NCBI RefSeq assembly: GCF_034366625.1
Contig: NZ_JAXMIH010000011.1
Location: 186,001 to 250,000, forward strand
Length of the DNA: 64,000 bases
Reading direction: 5' to 3'
DNA from: Prosthecobacter sp.
GTDB lineage: Bacteria > Verrucomicrobiota > Verrucomicrobiia > Verrucomicrobiales > Verrucomicrobiaceae
In this document: positions 42,467 to 52,842 of the stretch, piece by piece
Layout of the letters: each line of letters starts with the position of its first letter
How positions within the stretch are numbered: the first letter of the stretch is position 1
Made by a program: the position numbers and the translations under genes
The notes under the pieces: generated by a model
Told to the model about the DNA's origin: nothing
Seen by the model: only the letters and a program-made list of their open reading frames with translations
Databases searched by the model: none

Positions 42467-42886
42467 TCACTGCGTCACTACTCGCGCCTTCAACTCCGCC
42501 GTCGGCATCATGCAGGTCTCGTCTTTACCGAACCAGCGGTAGCGGTTGCGGGCGATGAAGAAATAGAGCGGGTCACGCAGCGCTCGTGGCAGCGGTTTGA
42601 AGACGAGGGCGAGCTTCCACAGGCCGCCGAGGGTGCGCGCGATTTCGAGACCGGCGTCGCTGGCCTTGAAGGCTCCATGCGGCGTGATGAACAGCATGGC
42701 GTTGGGCGCTTCGGGATCGAGGCCGTGGCGGGTGTAGAGTTCGCGGCCCAGCGGACTTTGAATGGGGGCGAACTTGATTTTGCCTGCCGGATCACGTCGC
42801 ACGATGAAACGCACGCTGGCATGGCAGAGATGGCAGACGCCGTCAAAGAGCAGCAGATGATCGTGGCTGGGGTCGTAGTGGGACAC
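42467..42886 (-). CDS. DCC family thiol-disulfide oxidoreductase (DUF393)
   Basis: A 139-residue protein with the DCC signature LLFDGVCHLCHASVRF (about 12-27) whose two cysteines give a CxxC-type redox motif in a thioredoxin-like fold. DUF393 proteins are predicted oxidoreductases; substrates are unknown. The stop of the DUF1361 gene lies 2 bp upstream of its start, so the two are an operon. DUF1361 is a membrane protein; a functional pair is possible but unproven. Confidence 0.85.
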   Translation of the reverse strand: MSHYDPSHDHLLLFDGVCHLCHASVRFIVRRDPAGKIKFAPIQSPLGRELYTRHGLDPEAPNAMLFITPHGAFKASDAGLEIARTLGGLWKLALVFKPLPRALRDPLYFFIARNRYRWFGKDETCMMPTAELKARVVTQ

Positions 42887-42888
42887 GG

Positions 42889-43542
42889 CTATTGGATCTT
42901 ACGCTGCTCAGGCTGCATCGTCGTCGCCGAAATCCAGACCAGATAGGCGAGGATCAGCAGCGTGCCGAAACCGAGGGTGAAACTCCACGTGTTGCCGTGG
43001 TGCAGCGGGTTCAGAACGCGTGAGACAATGTCTTGCAGCAGATGTTGGGGCTGGTGGACGATGTCCCAACTGTTCCAGCGTAAAAAGCGGCCGAGATAGA
43101 CGCCGAAGCCGCTCAGGACGAGCGAGCCAAGGGTCACGCTCCAGGCGGTCATGCGGGAGAACCGCCGCGCGAACCAATGCTGGACGATGCGCAGCGATTG
43201 AAAGCCGAACCAGAGCGACACGAGAGCGAAGGACAGCAGCATCAGCAGGTCGAGCCAGAGCGGGACGTGGCCGCGATTGTGGGGCGAGAGATGAATGAGA
43301 TCGGTCAGGACGTAGGGCGCGTTCGGGAAGAACAGCAGCCAGATGGCGAGCAGCGGCAGCGCGAACACGAGGCGCTTGATTCGCACCAATCCGAGGCTGA
43401 GGCCGAGTGGAATCGCCGCGAGAAACAGATTCCACAGCAGGAAGGCGTAGTTGTGATGTCCGGCGAGGTGAAACCGCACATTGAGCACGGCGCAGCACCA
43501 GAGGCAGGCAAGGAGATTGAGGAGAAGCAGGCGGGCGGGCAT
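42889..43542 (-). CDS. DUF1361 membrane protein
   Basis: A 217-residue protein with about six hydrophobic helices. The signature FFPNAPYVLTDLIHL (about 72-86) matches DUF1361. Function unknown. It lies directly upstream of the DCC oxidoreductase gene, 2 bp apart on the same strand. Confidence 0.82.
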   Translation of the reverse strand: MPARLLLLNLLACLWCCAVLNVRFHLAGHHNYAFLLWNLFLAAIPLGLSLGLVRIKRLVFALPLLAIWLLFFPNAPYVLTDLIHLSPHNRGHVPLWLDLLMLLSFALVSLWFGFQSLRIVQHWFARRFSRMTAWSVTLGSLVLSGFGVYLGRFLRWNSWDIVHQPQHLLQDIVSRVLNPLHHGNTWSFTLGFGTLLILAYLVWISATTMQPEQRKIQ

Positions 43543-43640
43543 GCGGCATGATACGAGTGCCTTCGCCTCTGCGGCAAGTGGGCGCTTGTTTGTGGAGATG
43601 AATTCACGTTCGGTTCACGCAAACTTCATCCATAACGGAA

Positions 43641-44711
<1,071 letters not shown>

Positions 44712-44729
44712 CAGGGGGAAGGGATGAGG

Positions 44730-45347
44730 TCAGGCGAGAAAGGGATTCTCCAACCGTTCGCGACCGATGGTGGTGTCGTCGCCATGGCCGGGAAAGACGC
44801 GGGTGGCATCGGGCAGCGTGAATAGCTTCTTCTCAATGCCGCTGAGCAGTTGCTCCGTGGAGCCGCCGGGGAAGTCGGTGCGGCCGATGCCGTCGAGAAA
44901 GAGCACGTCGCCGCCAAAAAGCAGGTGTTGCGCTGCGAGATGAAAGCACACGCTGTCTGGCGAATGGCCGGGCACATGGTAGAGCCGCCACGTCTCGCCG
45001 ATGGCATCCAGGGTGTCCTTGCCTTCGAGGACTTCATCGACTTCAAAATCCGGCACGGAGAAGGAACTGCCTGTCACCGCGCCGTAGAGCCGTTCCAGGG
45101 TCAGCTCGCGCGAAAACGGCGCAAAAGCGTATATCCGGCAGCCGTGCTGCGCTTTGATCGCTGCGGCATCGAGAACGTGATCGAAATGCTGGTGCGTGAG
45201 AAAAAGCGCGTCCACGCGCACGTTTTGCCTGCGCAGCCAGTCCGCGATGCCATCGGGCGCATCCACCAGCACGTTGCCGCCGGGCAGGGACAGTAGATGA
45301 CCGTTCGTGGCGGCGATGCCGCCGGTGAAAGTGGAGATTTCAGGCAT
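44730..45347 (-). CDS. MBL-fold metallo-hydrolase
   Basis: The protein of about 205 residues has the metallo-beta-lactamase fold: HxHxDH motif in FLTHQHFDHVL (about 50-60), HVPGHSPDSVCFH (about 123-135) and FPGHGDDTT (about 188). This subtype resembles small glyoxalase II-like hydrolases. The substrate is unknown; hydroxyacylglutathione or another thioester is plausible. The start at 45347 is from the family N terminus (IAATNGHLL). It is the upstream partner of rlmN. Confidence 0.85.
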   Translation of the reverse strand: MPEISTFTGGIAATNGHLLSLPGGNVLVDAPDGIADWLRRQNVRVDALFLTHQHFDHVLDAAAIKAQHGCRIYAFAPFSRELTLERLYGAVTGSSFSVPDFEVDEVLEGKDTLDAIGETWRLYHVPGHSPDSVCFHLAAQHLLFGGDVLFLDGIGRTDFPGGSTEQLLSGIEKKLFTLPDATRVFPGHGDDTTIGRERLENPFLA

Positions 45348-45457
45348 GGGGGAGGCGAAAGACGGGAAAGAGGTGGACTTTTCAACTCGGAAAAGGCAAA
45401 ATCTGAACGCAAAACGGTCCGCGAGGTTCGTTATAGCTCTGGACGTCCATCCCCCCA

Positions 45458-47875
45458 ATGACTCGATTCATCCTCACCCCCGTCGCGGCAGCGGCTTCCG
45501 CCCTCGCGCTTCTCATTCCCTCGGCGCAAGCGGAGACCAACTTTGGCCAGGTGGCCATGCATGTGGCCTACATGCTGCAGAACCACCACTACTCGAAGCA
45601 GGACTTCGACGACAAGGTGTCCGGCACGATGCTGCACAACTACCTGAACATGCTCGACTTCAAGCACATCTTCTTCACCGAGCAGGATGTCGCGGGATTC
45701 AAGGACAAGTATGATACCACGCTCGATGATCATGTGCTCATGCGGAACATCAGCCCCGCTCTCGAAATTTACGACATCTACAAGGAGCGCGTGAAAGACC
45801 GCGTGGACTTCCTCAAGAAGGCCATCGAGTCCGAGAAGTTCACCTTTGACTCCAAACGTGCCATCGAGATCAAGCGCGACAAGGCGCCCTGGCCCAAGGA
45901 CAAGGCTGCCCAGGACAAGATCTGGCTCGACATCATTGAGGACAACCTACTCGCCGAGCGCCTGGTCGATGAAGCTCGCGCCCGTGATGAAAAGAAAAAG
46001 GCCGAGAAAGCTGCTGCCGCCAAAAAGGACGGCACCGCTGAGGCGAAACCCAAGGACTCCTCCGAAAAAAGCGTGAACGTGGCCGCAGGTGCTACAAAGC
46101 CTGAGGTGCAAGCCCCCGAAACGCCCAAGACACCTGGTACTCCTGAACTTCCGAAGGTCGCGGCCAAGAAAGACAAAGACGAGAAGGACATGACTCCCAA
46201 GGAGCGCGTCTTGAAAGACTACGAGCGCTTGCTCGAAAGCATCGAGGAGAACGACAGCAAGGATGTCGTGAATTTCTTCCTCTCCAGCCTCGCGACCGCG
46301 TATGACCCGCACACCGAGTACATGAGCACCGACGAGAGCGACAACTTCAAAATCCACATGTCGCACAAACTCGTGGGCATCGGCGCGTTGCTCGGCCAGA
46401 AGGACGATGGCGCTGAAATCCAGGGCATCGTCGTCGGCGGCCCGGCTGACAAGCAGGGCGAACTCAAGCTCAACGACCGCATCATCGCCGTCGCACAGGG
46501 CGAAGAAGAGTTCGTCGATGTGAAGTACCTCAAGCTCCAGAAAATCGTCGATATGATCCGCGGTGAAAAGAGCACCACCGTCCGCATCAAGATCGTCCCC
46601 GCCGACGATCCTTCCGGCAATCGCATCATCGCCATCGTTCGCGACGAAGTGCCCCTCAAAGAAAAACTCGCCAACGCCGAGATGCTCGTCACGCCCCCTG
46701 ATCTTGGCAAACCGCTCAAGGTCGGCTGGATCAACCTCTCCAACTTCTACGCCGACATGGAGAATCAGACCGTTAGCACCAGCGTCGATGTGGAGCGCCT
46801 GCTCCGCCGCCTCATGAAGGAAAAGATCGACGGCCTCGTGCTCGACCTCCGCGACAACGGCGGCGGCTCCCTGGATGAAGCCATCAAGCTCACCGGCCTT
46901 TTCGTCCCCGCCGGACCCGTCGTGCAGGCCAAAGACTGGCGCGGCAGCATCTCCTGGCGCGACTGTGAAAACGAAAAGCCTGTCTATGACGGCCCCATGA
47001 TCGTTCTCACCAACAAGGCCAGTGCCTCCGCCTCCGAAATTCTGGCCGCCGCCCTCCAGGATTACCGCCGCGCTCTCATCGTCGGTGACAAGTCCAGTTT
47101 CGGCAAAGGCACCGTGCAGACCATCCTCCCCGTCGAGCGCTACATGCCCTTCTTCAGCGATAAAAAAGCCGCCGGAGACCTCAAGGTCACCATCCAGAAG
47201 TTCTACCGCATCGCCGGCGGTTCCACCCAGCTCAAAGGTGTTGAAGCTGACATCCCATTGCCTTCGATTCGTGACGTCCTCGACATCGGCGAATCCTCTG
47301 CCGAAAACCCGCTGCCCTACGACACCATCCCGCCGCGCAAATACCCTCTCTTCCGCAAAGATCCCTTCCCCATCGAAGAGATCAACTCCCGCGTGAAAAG
47401 CCGCATCACTGCCAATCCCGAGTTTCAGTACGTTGTGGATGAATCCAAGCGTCTGAAGGAAAAAATCGACCGCAACAGTGTGACTCTGAATCTCCAAGAG
47501 CGTGAAAAAGAGCGCATGGAGACCGAAGCCCGCCGCGACAAGCAGAACGACGAACGCGAAAAACGCGCCAAGGAAACCGCCGAGCGGATCAAGGACAGCG
47601 GCTTCAAAACCTTCCACCTCACCCTCGACAATGTGGACAAGCCAGAACTCGTCCCCGAGTCTGCCTTCACCAAGGAAATGAACTCCGGCATGCGCACAGC
47701 ATCCAAGGATGACGACAATCCCAACGACGGCTCCAAGTTCCCCTACGGCATCGAGCCGGTGAAACTGGAAACCATCCACATCCTGCGCGATCTCATCGAG
47801 CTGGACAACAAGCCTACCACGGCGGCCAAGTCCGATGACAAAGCCCAGGTCGGCGCGAAGCCCCAAGCCCAATAA
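45458..47875 (+). CDS. prc: Carboxy-terminal processing (tail-specific) protease Prc/CtpA
   Basis: An 805-residue exported S41 peptidase. Order: signal peptide, N-terminal helical domain (about 30-170), a Lys/Ala/Glu/Pro-rich low-complexity linker (about 178-250), PDZ domain (about 290-395), peptidase core with Ser near 525 (NKASASASEIL) and Lys near 550 (GDKSSFGKGTV), and a C-terminal DUF3340-like region (about 640-775) with a strongly charged helical stretch. Prc trims C termini of periplasmic proteins. The extra linker is unusual compared with E. coli Prc. Monocistronic, divergent from the MBL gene. Confidence 0.93.
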   Translation: MTRFILTPVAAAASALALLIPSAQAETNFGQVAMHVAYMLQNHHYSKQDFDDKVSGTMLHNYLNMLDFKHIFFTEQDVAGFKDKYDTTLDDHVLMRNISPALEIYDIYKERVKDRVDFLKKAIESEKFTFDSKRAIEIKRDKAPWPKDKAAQDKIWLDIIEDNLLAERLVDEARARDEKKKAEKAAAAKKDGTAEAKPKDSSEKSVNVAAGATKPEVQAPETPKTPGTPELPKVAAKKDKDEKDMTPKERVLKDYERLLESIEENDSKDVVNFFLSSLATAYDPHTEYMSTDESDNFKIHMSHKLVGIGALLGQKDDGAEIQGIVVGGPADKQGELKLNDRIIAVAQGEEEFVDVKYLKLQKIVDMIRGEKSTTVRIKIVPADDPSGNRIIAIVRDEVPLKEKLANAEMLVTPPDLGKPLKVGWINLSNFYADMENQTVSTSVDVERLLRRLMKEKIDGLVLDLRDNGGGSLDEAIKLTGLFVPAGPVVQAKDWRGSISWRDCENEKPVYDGPMIVLTNKASASASEILAAALQDYRRALIVGDKSSFGKGTVQTILPVERYMPFFSDKKAAGDLKVTIQKFYRIAGGSTQLKGVEADIPLPSIRDVLDIGESSAENPLPYDTIPPRKYPLFRKDPFPIEEINSRVKSRITANPEFQYVVDESKRLKEKIDRNSVTLNLQEREKERMETEARRDKQNDEREKRAKETAERIKDSGFKTFHLTLDNVDKPELVPESAFTKEMNSGMRTASKDDDNPNDGSKFPYGIEPVKLETIHILRDLIELDNKPTTAAKSDDKAQVGAKPQAQ

Positions 47876-47930
47876 AGTCACAACCCGGTTGCTTGGGTTC
47901 TTCGCAAATCGAATCGGCATCGCGTTCTGA

Positions 47931-48407
47931 ATGCAAGTCGGCATCATCACCGTCTCCGACCGCGCCAGTCAGGGCGTGTATGACGACCTTGGCGGCCCCG
48001 CATTGCGGAAAGCCGCCGAAGGCTACGGTTGGAGTGTCGTCGCTGAGGCAATCGTGCCGGATGACATTACCCGCATTCAGGAAACCATCCTATCCTTCTC
48101 CGCCCAAGGCTGCGGCCTCATCCTCACCACCGGCGGCACCGGCATCGCCGAGCGCGATGTCACGCCCGAGGCCATTCGTGGCATCATGCGTGTCGAAATT
48201 CCCGGCTTCGGCGAGTTGATGCGTATGAGATCGCTCGATCTCACGCCCAACGCCATTCTCAGCCGATGCATGGCTGCCATTGTTGATCCCTGTCTCGTCA
48301 TCGCCCTGCCCGGCAAGCCTCAGGGAGCCGTTGATTGCCTCGGTTTCGTCCTCGGAGCCATTCCGCACACCGTGAAGCTCGCCCAGCGAGTTCCGACGAG
48401 CTGCTAA
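47931..48407 (+). CDS. mogA: Molybdopterin adenylyltransferase
   Basis: The 158-residue protein matches MogA, which adenylylates molybdopterin in Mo-cofactor synthesis. GIITVSDRASQGVYDD (about 4-19) and LTTGGTGIAERDVTPE (about 65-80) are signature motifs. ALPGKPQGA near 124 completes the binding site. No other moco genes are nearby. Length fits the single-domain form. A hairpin-rich gap separates it from lutA. Confidence 0.93.
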   Translation: MQVGIITVSDRASQGVYDDLGGPALRKAAEGYGWSVVAEAIVPDDITRIQETILSFSAQGCGLILTTGGTGIAERDVTPEAIRGIMRVEIPGFGELMRMRSLDLTPNAILSRCMAAIVDPCLVIALPGKPQGAVDCLGFVLGAIPHTVKLAQRVPTSC

Positions 48408-48446
48408 GGAGGAAAACGGCCATGGGTTGGTGGAGGAGTGGAGAAA

Positions 48447-48470
48447 TGGAGGGTTGATAGCATCCCTCCA
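48447..48470. repeat. Hairpin with octamer-like purine arms
   Basis: TGGAGGG (48447-48453) and CCCTCCA (48464-48470) pair around a 10-bp loop. The flanks extend the symmetry weakly as CTCC units every 8 bp on the right (48466-48493). It is not followed by a T run, so it is not a standard terminator. Confidence 0.45.
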
Positions 48471-48505
48471 AAACTCCAGTACTCCATCACTCCGCTTTTC
48501 CGCCC

Positions 48506-49225
48506 ATGCTCATCACGCTCTTCATCCCATGCTTCGTCGATCTCATCAGCCCGCAGGCGGGCATCAGCATCGTCAGCATCTTGGAGAAACTCGGGCATGA
48601 GATCGACTATCCTGAAGAACTCGGCTGCTGCGGCCAGCCGCCCTTCAACGCCGGCTACTGGGACGAGGCCCGCGATGCCGCACGTCCCGTCCTGAAACGC
48701 CTGCGCAACTCCGAAGCCGTCGTCATCGCCTCGGGTTCCTGCGGCGCGATGCTCAAAGTCTTCTACAAAGAACTGTTTCACGGCCAGCCTGAAGAGGCGG
48801 AAGCCAAAGCGCTCTCCGACAAGTGCTGGGAGTTCACCGACTTCCTCGTCAACAAACTCGGCGTCACCGATCTCGGGGCCGAGTTTCCGCACAAAGTCAC
48901 CTACCACGACGGCTGCCACGGTTTGCGTGAGCTGAACCTCAAACAGCCCGCCCGTCAGCTCCTCGAAAAAGTGCGCGGACTCGAACTCGTCGAAATGAAG
49001 GAAGCTGAAACCTGCTGCGGTTTCGGCGGCACCTTCGCCACCAAGTTTCCGATGATCTCCACTGCCATGGGCGAGGTGAAATGCGCCTCCGCCCGCGAGA
49101 CCAACGCCGAATACATGATCTCCGCCGACTCCAGTTGCCTCATGCACCTTCGTGGCCTGCTAGACCACCAAAAGCAGCCTTTGAAAACCATCCACCTCGC
49201 CGAAGTCCTCACTTCTCACTCATGA
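48506..49225 (+). CDS. lutA: Lactate utilization protein LutA (Fe-S oxidoreductase subunit)
   Basis: A 239-residue protein with two CCG domains, the LutA/GlcF-type cysteine-rich repeats: LGCCGQPPFNAG (about 48-59), YHDGCHGLR (about 134-142) and ETCCGFGGTFA (about 170-180). It is part of the LutABC complex that oxidises L-lactate to pyruvate in the cytoplasm. Its TGA overlaps the ATG of the lutBC fusion (ATGA), so translation is coupled. Confidence 0.9.
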   Translation: MLITLFIPCFVDLISPQAGISIVSILEKLGHEIDYPEELGCCGQPPFNAGYWDEARDAARPVLKRLRNSEAVVIASGSCGAMLKVFYKELFHGQPEEAEAKALSDKCWEFTDFLVNKLGVTDLGAEFPHKVTYHDGCHGLRELNLKQPARQLLEKVRGLELVEMKEAETCCGFGGTFATKFPMISTAMGEVKCASARETNAEYMISADSSCLMHLRGLLDHQKQPLKTIHLAEVLTSHS

Positions 49226-51345
49226 GTGCCCGCGAACAATTCCTCGCTGACTCCACCCGCGTCACCGCCGACCTCACGCATCGTGAGCGCATCATCAGCG
49301 CGATGGACAAGTACCGCGCTGCCCGTGGCAACACGCAGGGCGCGTTTCAAGACTGGCAGGAGGCCCGCAACATCGCCGCCGCCACGAAAAAGGCCGCCAT
49401 CAGCCGCCTGCACGAGCATTTGATCGAGTTCGAGCGCCACGCGACCGCGCGCGGCACCGTGGTGCATTGGGCCAAGGATTCCGACGAGGCACGCGCCATC
49501 ATTCTTGGCATCATCCGCCGCCGAAACGCCAAGCGCATCATCAAGAGCAAGGTGATGACCTCCGAGGAGATTCATCTCAACGAGTTGCTCGAACGCGAGG
49601 GCTTCGGCGTCATCGAAAGCGATCTTGGCGAGTTCATCCAGCAGCTCAAAAACGAAGCGCCTTACCATTTCGTCTTCCCGTGCATGCATCTGAGCCGCGA
49701 GGAGATCAGCGAGCTGTTCGAGGACAAGATCAAATCCGCGCCGTCGAACGATCCTGAAGAACTCACCATGATCGCCCGCCGCTGGCTTCGGGACAAATAC
49801 CTCCAGGCCGATGTCGGCATCACCGGGGCCAATTTCATCGTCGCCGAGACCGGCATGATCTCGATCACCGAGAACGAAGGCAACGCCCGCCTCACCGGCG
49901 CATTGCCCAAGACGATGATCTCGCTCATCGGCATCGAAAAAGTCGTGCCGAAGCTCGCTGATCTCGCACTCTTCCTGCCCATGCTCGCCACCGCCGGCAC
50001 CGGCCAGCCGCTGACCTGCTACAACACGGCCTACGGCGGCCCTAAACAGCCCGGCGAGGCTGATGGACCCGAGGAATGGCACGTCGTCCTCATCGACAAC
50101 CATCGCACCGCTCTTCTGGCCGATTCCGAGCAGCGCGACGCGCTCCAATGCATCCGCTGCGGTGCCTGCCTCAATGTCTGCCCCATCTTCAAAAACATCG
50201 GCGGCCTCAGCTACGGCACGACGTATCAAGGCCCCATCGGCGCCGTCATCACGCCGCACCTGCGTGGTTTGCAGGACTGGAAACACCTCAGCAGCGCTTC
50301 CTCACTCTGTGGAGCCTGCACCGCCACCTGCCCGGTCAAAATCGACCTCCATCATCATCTCCTCCAAAGCCGTCGCAATGCCGCCAAGGAGAAGCCGGAT
50401 GCCCTCGAAGGCCTCGCGTGGCGTCTCTTTGCCCGCAGCATCAACCAGCCCATCGTTTACAACCTCGGTACCAAGCTCGCCAAATTCGCCCAGCCGCTGC
50501 ATCGCCTCGTCAGCGCCACGCCGCTCGATCCCATGCGCGGCTGGACCAAAAGCCGCGCCGCGCCTCAACTCGCCAAACAAAGCTTCAAAGACTGGTGGCG
50601 CACGCGTAGCACGGGTTTTCAACCCGTGAAAACGGCGCCCGCAAGCACTCCCGTGCTCACGAAACTCAAATCTGCACCGCAGTCGCCGAAGTCGGAGCTT
50701 CCATCATCCAACTCCCGTGACATCACTCTTGCACGCATTCGCGAGGCCCTCAGTGATTCGCCACCCATCCAATACCAAGCCTCCAGCACTCAGCAGCGCT
50801 CCGTCCTGCCCAGCGTTCACGATTTAACCGCCCAATTCGCCCAAAACGCCGCCACGCTTCGTGCTGAATTCTTCGATCTCCCCGACGAAGCCGCTGCCAA
50901 AGCCAAACTCCTCGAACTCACCCAGCAACACGGCTGGAAAAAGCTCGCCACCCATCAAGGCAGCCTCACCGACGCATTGGTCACGCGTTCATTGCCACTG
51001 CTCGATACCACCCACGGCTACGACGTCACCGAACTCGAATCCTGCGACGCTGGCATCTCCGAATGCGACGCGCTCATCGCGCAAACCGGCAGCGTTCTGC
51101 TCACCAGCCGCAGCGGCGGTGGTCGGGCGCTCAGCGTGCTGCCAGAGCATCACGTCGTCCTCGCACGTCGCTCTCAATTGCTCGCCGATCTGCCCGCTGC
51201 CTACGAGTTGCTGCATCAGCGATATGGTGATGCCTGGCCCAGCCTCATGACCTTCATCACCGGCCCAAGCCGCACCGGCGACATCGAGCGTATCCTCGTC
51301 CTCGGTGCGCATGGTCCGAAGAAGCTGACGATCCTGCTATGGTAA
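49222..51345 (+). CDS. lutBC: LutB-LutC fusion protein
   Basis: About 707 residues. Residues 1-300 are the LutB LUD domain. Two [4Fe-4S] motifs follow: CIRCGACLNVCP (about 310-321) and CGACTATCP (about 364-372). After a linker, about 545-707 is a LutC-like LUD domain (DVTELESCDAGISECDAL near 596). LutB and LutC are usually separate proteins. Between them (about 462-480) the chain reads STGFQPVKTAPASTPVLT, encoded by a REP-like pair, so this junction is tolerant of insertions. The fusion should act with LutA in L-lactate oxidation. Confidence 0.87.
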   Translation: MSAREQFLADSTRVTADLTHRERIISAMDKYRAARGNTQGAFQDWQEARNIAAATKKAAISRLHEHLIEFERHATARGTVVHWAKDSDEARAIILGIIRRRNAKRIIKSKVMTSEEIHLNELLEREGFGVIESDLGEFIQQLKNEAPYHFVFPCMHLSREEISELFEDKIKSAPSNDPEELTMIARRWLRDKYLQADVGITGANFIVAETGMISITENEGNARLTGALPKTMISLIGIEKVVPKLADLALFLPMLATAGTGQPLTCYNTAYGGPKQPGEADGPEEWHVVLIDNHRTALLADSEQRDALQCIRCGACLNVCPIFKNIGGLSYGTTYQGPIGAVITPHLRGLQDWKHLSSASSLCGACTATCPVKIDLHHHLLQSRRNAAKEKPDALEGLAWRLFARSINQPIVYNLGTKLAKFAQPLHRLVSATPLDPMRGWTKSRAAPQLAKQSFKDWWRTRSTGFQPVKTAPASTPVLTKLKSAPQSPKSELPSSNSRDITLARIREALSDSPPIQYQASSTQQRSVLPSVHDLTAQFAQNAATLRAEFFDLPDEAAAKAKLLELTQQHGWKKLATHQGSLTDALVTRSLPLLDTTHGYDVTELESCDAGISECDALIAQTGSVLLTSRSGGGRALSVLPEHHVVLARRSQLLADLPAAYELLHQRYGDAWPSLMTFITGPSRTGDIERILVLGAHGPKKLTILLW
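50606..50660. repeat. Paired REP-like hairpins inside lutBC
   Basis: GTAG (50606-50609) precedes CACGGGTT-TTC-AACCCGTG; the right part AGCAC-TCCC-GTGCT ends at CTCAC (50656-50660). The flanks GTAGCACGGG and CCCGTGCTCAC are inverse complements except near the end. It is translated as the linker between the LutB and LutC parts. Confidence 0.7.
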
Positions 51346-51346
51346 T

Positions 51347-51398
51347 GTAGCCTTGTTGCTTCGCAACAAGCTCATCCAGTTGCGAAGCAACTGGGCAA
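51347..51398. repeat. Paired REP-like hairpins (GTTGC/GCAAC family), copy 2
   Basis: GTAG (51347-51350), hairpin CTTGTTGC-TTC-GCAACAAG, a 5-bp spacer, hairpin CCAGTTGC-GAA-GCAACTGG, then a degraded right tetramer (CAAC). Same family and order as 39635-39688. It starts one base after the lutBC stop. Confidence 0.8.
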
Positions 51399-51459
51399 CT
51401 TTCACGCTGGACTTGTCGTCCCGTTTTCGATTAAACCTGTCCATTCACCCAACCCCACC

Positions 51460-52833
51460 ATGAAACGCATTCCAGTTTCCTCCCGTCGTCAATTCATCGG
51501 CCGCACAGCCGCCGCCATCGGCTTTCCCACGATCATTCCCGCCAGCGTGCTCGGACAGAACGCGCCCTCGAACAAGATCACCATGGCCGTCTTCGGCTGG
51601 GGCATGATGGGGCCGGGCAACACGGCCAAATTCCTCCAGGAGCAGGATTGCCGAATCGTCGCCGCCTGCGACATCCATAAAGGCAATCTCGAAAAGGCAC
51701 TCAACACCATCAATGGCGCTTACAAGAACACGGATTGCAAAGGCTACCACGATTACCGCGAGGTCATGGCCCGCAAGGACATCGACACCGTCATGCTCGC
51801 GCTTCCTGACAACTGGCATGCGCTCACCGCCATCGAAGCCGCGAAGAACGGCAAGGACATCTATGGCGAAAAACCGCTCGCTCGCACGATTGCGGAGCAG
51901 CAGGCCATCGTGAAAGCCGTGCAGAAGCACGGGCGCATCTGGCAGACCGGCTCCTGGCAGCGCAGCGAGGACAATTTCCGCATCGGAGCCGAAATCGTCC
52001 GCAACGGCCTCATCGGCAAGCTCAAGGAAGTGCATGTCGGCCTGCCAAGCGGCCACAACGATTTCGCCGGCACGAAAGACAAGCGTTCGGTGACACCACC
52101 GCCCGCAGAACTTGATTATGAGATGTGGATCGGTCCCGCCACGATGCAGGACTACATTGAGTGCCGCATTCACAAAAACTGGCGCTGGGATTACAACATT
52201 GGCGGCGGCCAGCTTCTCGACTGGATCGGCCACCACTGTGACATCGCGCATTGGGGTATGGACATGGACAGCAGCGGCCCGCTGGAGATCAATCCCATCC
52301 AGGTGGACATGCCGCCGCGCACCGACATCTGGAACACCGCCACCAAATATCGCGCCGAGGCCAAGTATGCCGGTGACATCACCATGACCATCGCCGGTGG
52401 TCATCCCGACATTGCGATGGGCACCAAATGGATCGGTACCGACGGCTGGGTGCATGTGAACCGGGGCAGCTACGATTCATCGAATCCTGCGCTCAAGAAG
52501 GTCATCAAGAAACGTGAGAGCGACAAACCCGACGCCAAAGTCATCGAAGCCGCCTCAGCGCCGAAACTCGGCGATGATGTCATCAAGACTCGTCTGTACG
52601 AGACCAAGGGCCATCACCGCAACTTCCTCGACTGCGTGAAGAGCCGCCAGCCGACCGTAACCCCTGTCGAAACCGCCCACCGCAGTGCCACGCCCGGCCA
52701 CCTCGCCCTCATTTCCTTCCTCACCGGCCGTTCCATCAAGTGGGATCCTGCCAAGGAAGAGATCATCGGCGATGCTGATGCTTCAAAGCTCCTCGGGCGC
52801 GAGTATCGCGGTCCTTGGAAGCTCGAAGCGTGA
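51460..52833 (+). CDS. Gfo/Idh/MocA family oxidoreductase with Tat-like signal
   Basis: The 457-residue protein starts with a twin-arginine type signal (SSRRQFIGR at 7-15), then a Rossmann domain (MAVFGWGMMG near 42) and EKPLARTIAEQQA near 137 with the usual Glu-Lys-Pro. The C-terminal part has the GGGQLLDWIGHHCDIAHW motif typical of exported glycan-modifying members in Verrucomicrobia and Planctomycetes. The substrate is unknown; NAD(P)-dependent sugar oxidation or glycoside cleavage is likely. It is convergent with the DUF1501 operon, 9 bp away. Confidence 0.88.
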   Translation: MKRIPVSSRRQFIGRTAAAIGFPTIIPASVLGQNAPSNKITMAVFGWGMMGPGNTAKFLQEQDCRIVAACDIHKGNLEKALNTINGAYKNTDCKGYHDYREVMARKDIDTVMLALPDNWHALTAIEAAKNGKDIYGEKPLARTIAEQQAIVKAVQKHGRIWQTGSWQRSEDNFRIGAEIVRNGLIGKLKEVHVGLPSGHNDFAGTKDKRSVTPPPAELDYEMWIGPATMQDYIECRIHKNWRWDYNIGGGQLLDWIGHHCDIAHWGMDMDSSGPLEINPIQVDMPPRTDIWNTATKYRAEAKYAGDITMTIAGGHPDIAMGTKWIGTDGWVHVNRGSYDSSNPALKKVIKKRESDKPDAKVIEAASAPKLGDDVIKTRLYETKGHHRNFLDCVKSRQPTVTPVETAHRSATPGHLALISFLTGRSIKWDPAKEEIIGDADASKLLGREYRGPWKLEA

Positions 52834-52842
52834 TCGTCCGGC

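Noticed and set aside
45947..47950. - strand ORF (667 codons) opposite the Prc protease
   Set aside because: Antisense shadow; the + strand has complete S41 protease motifs.
49216..50286. - strand ORF opposite lutBC
   Set aside because: Antisense shadow of the ferredoxin-type LutB part.
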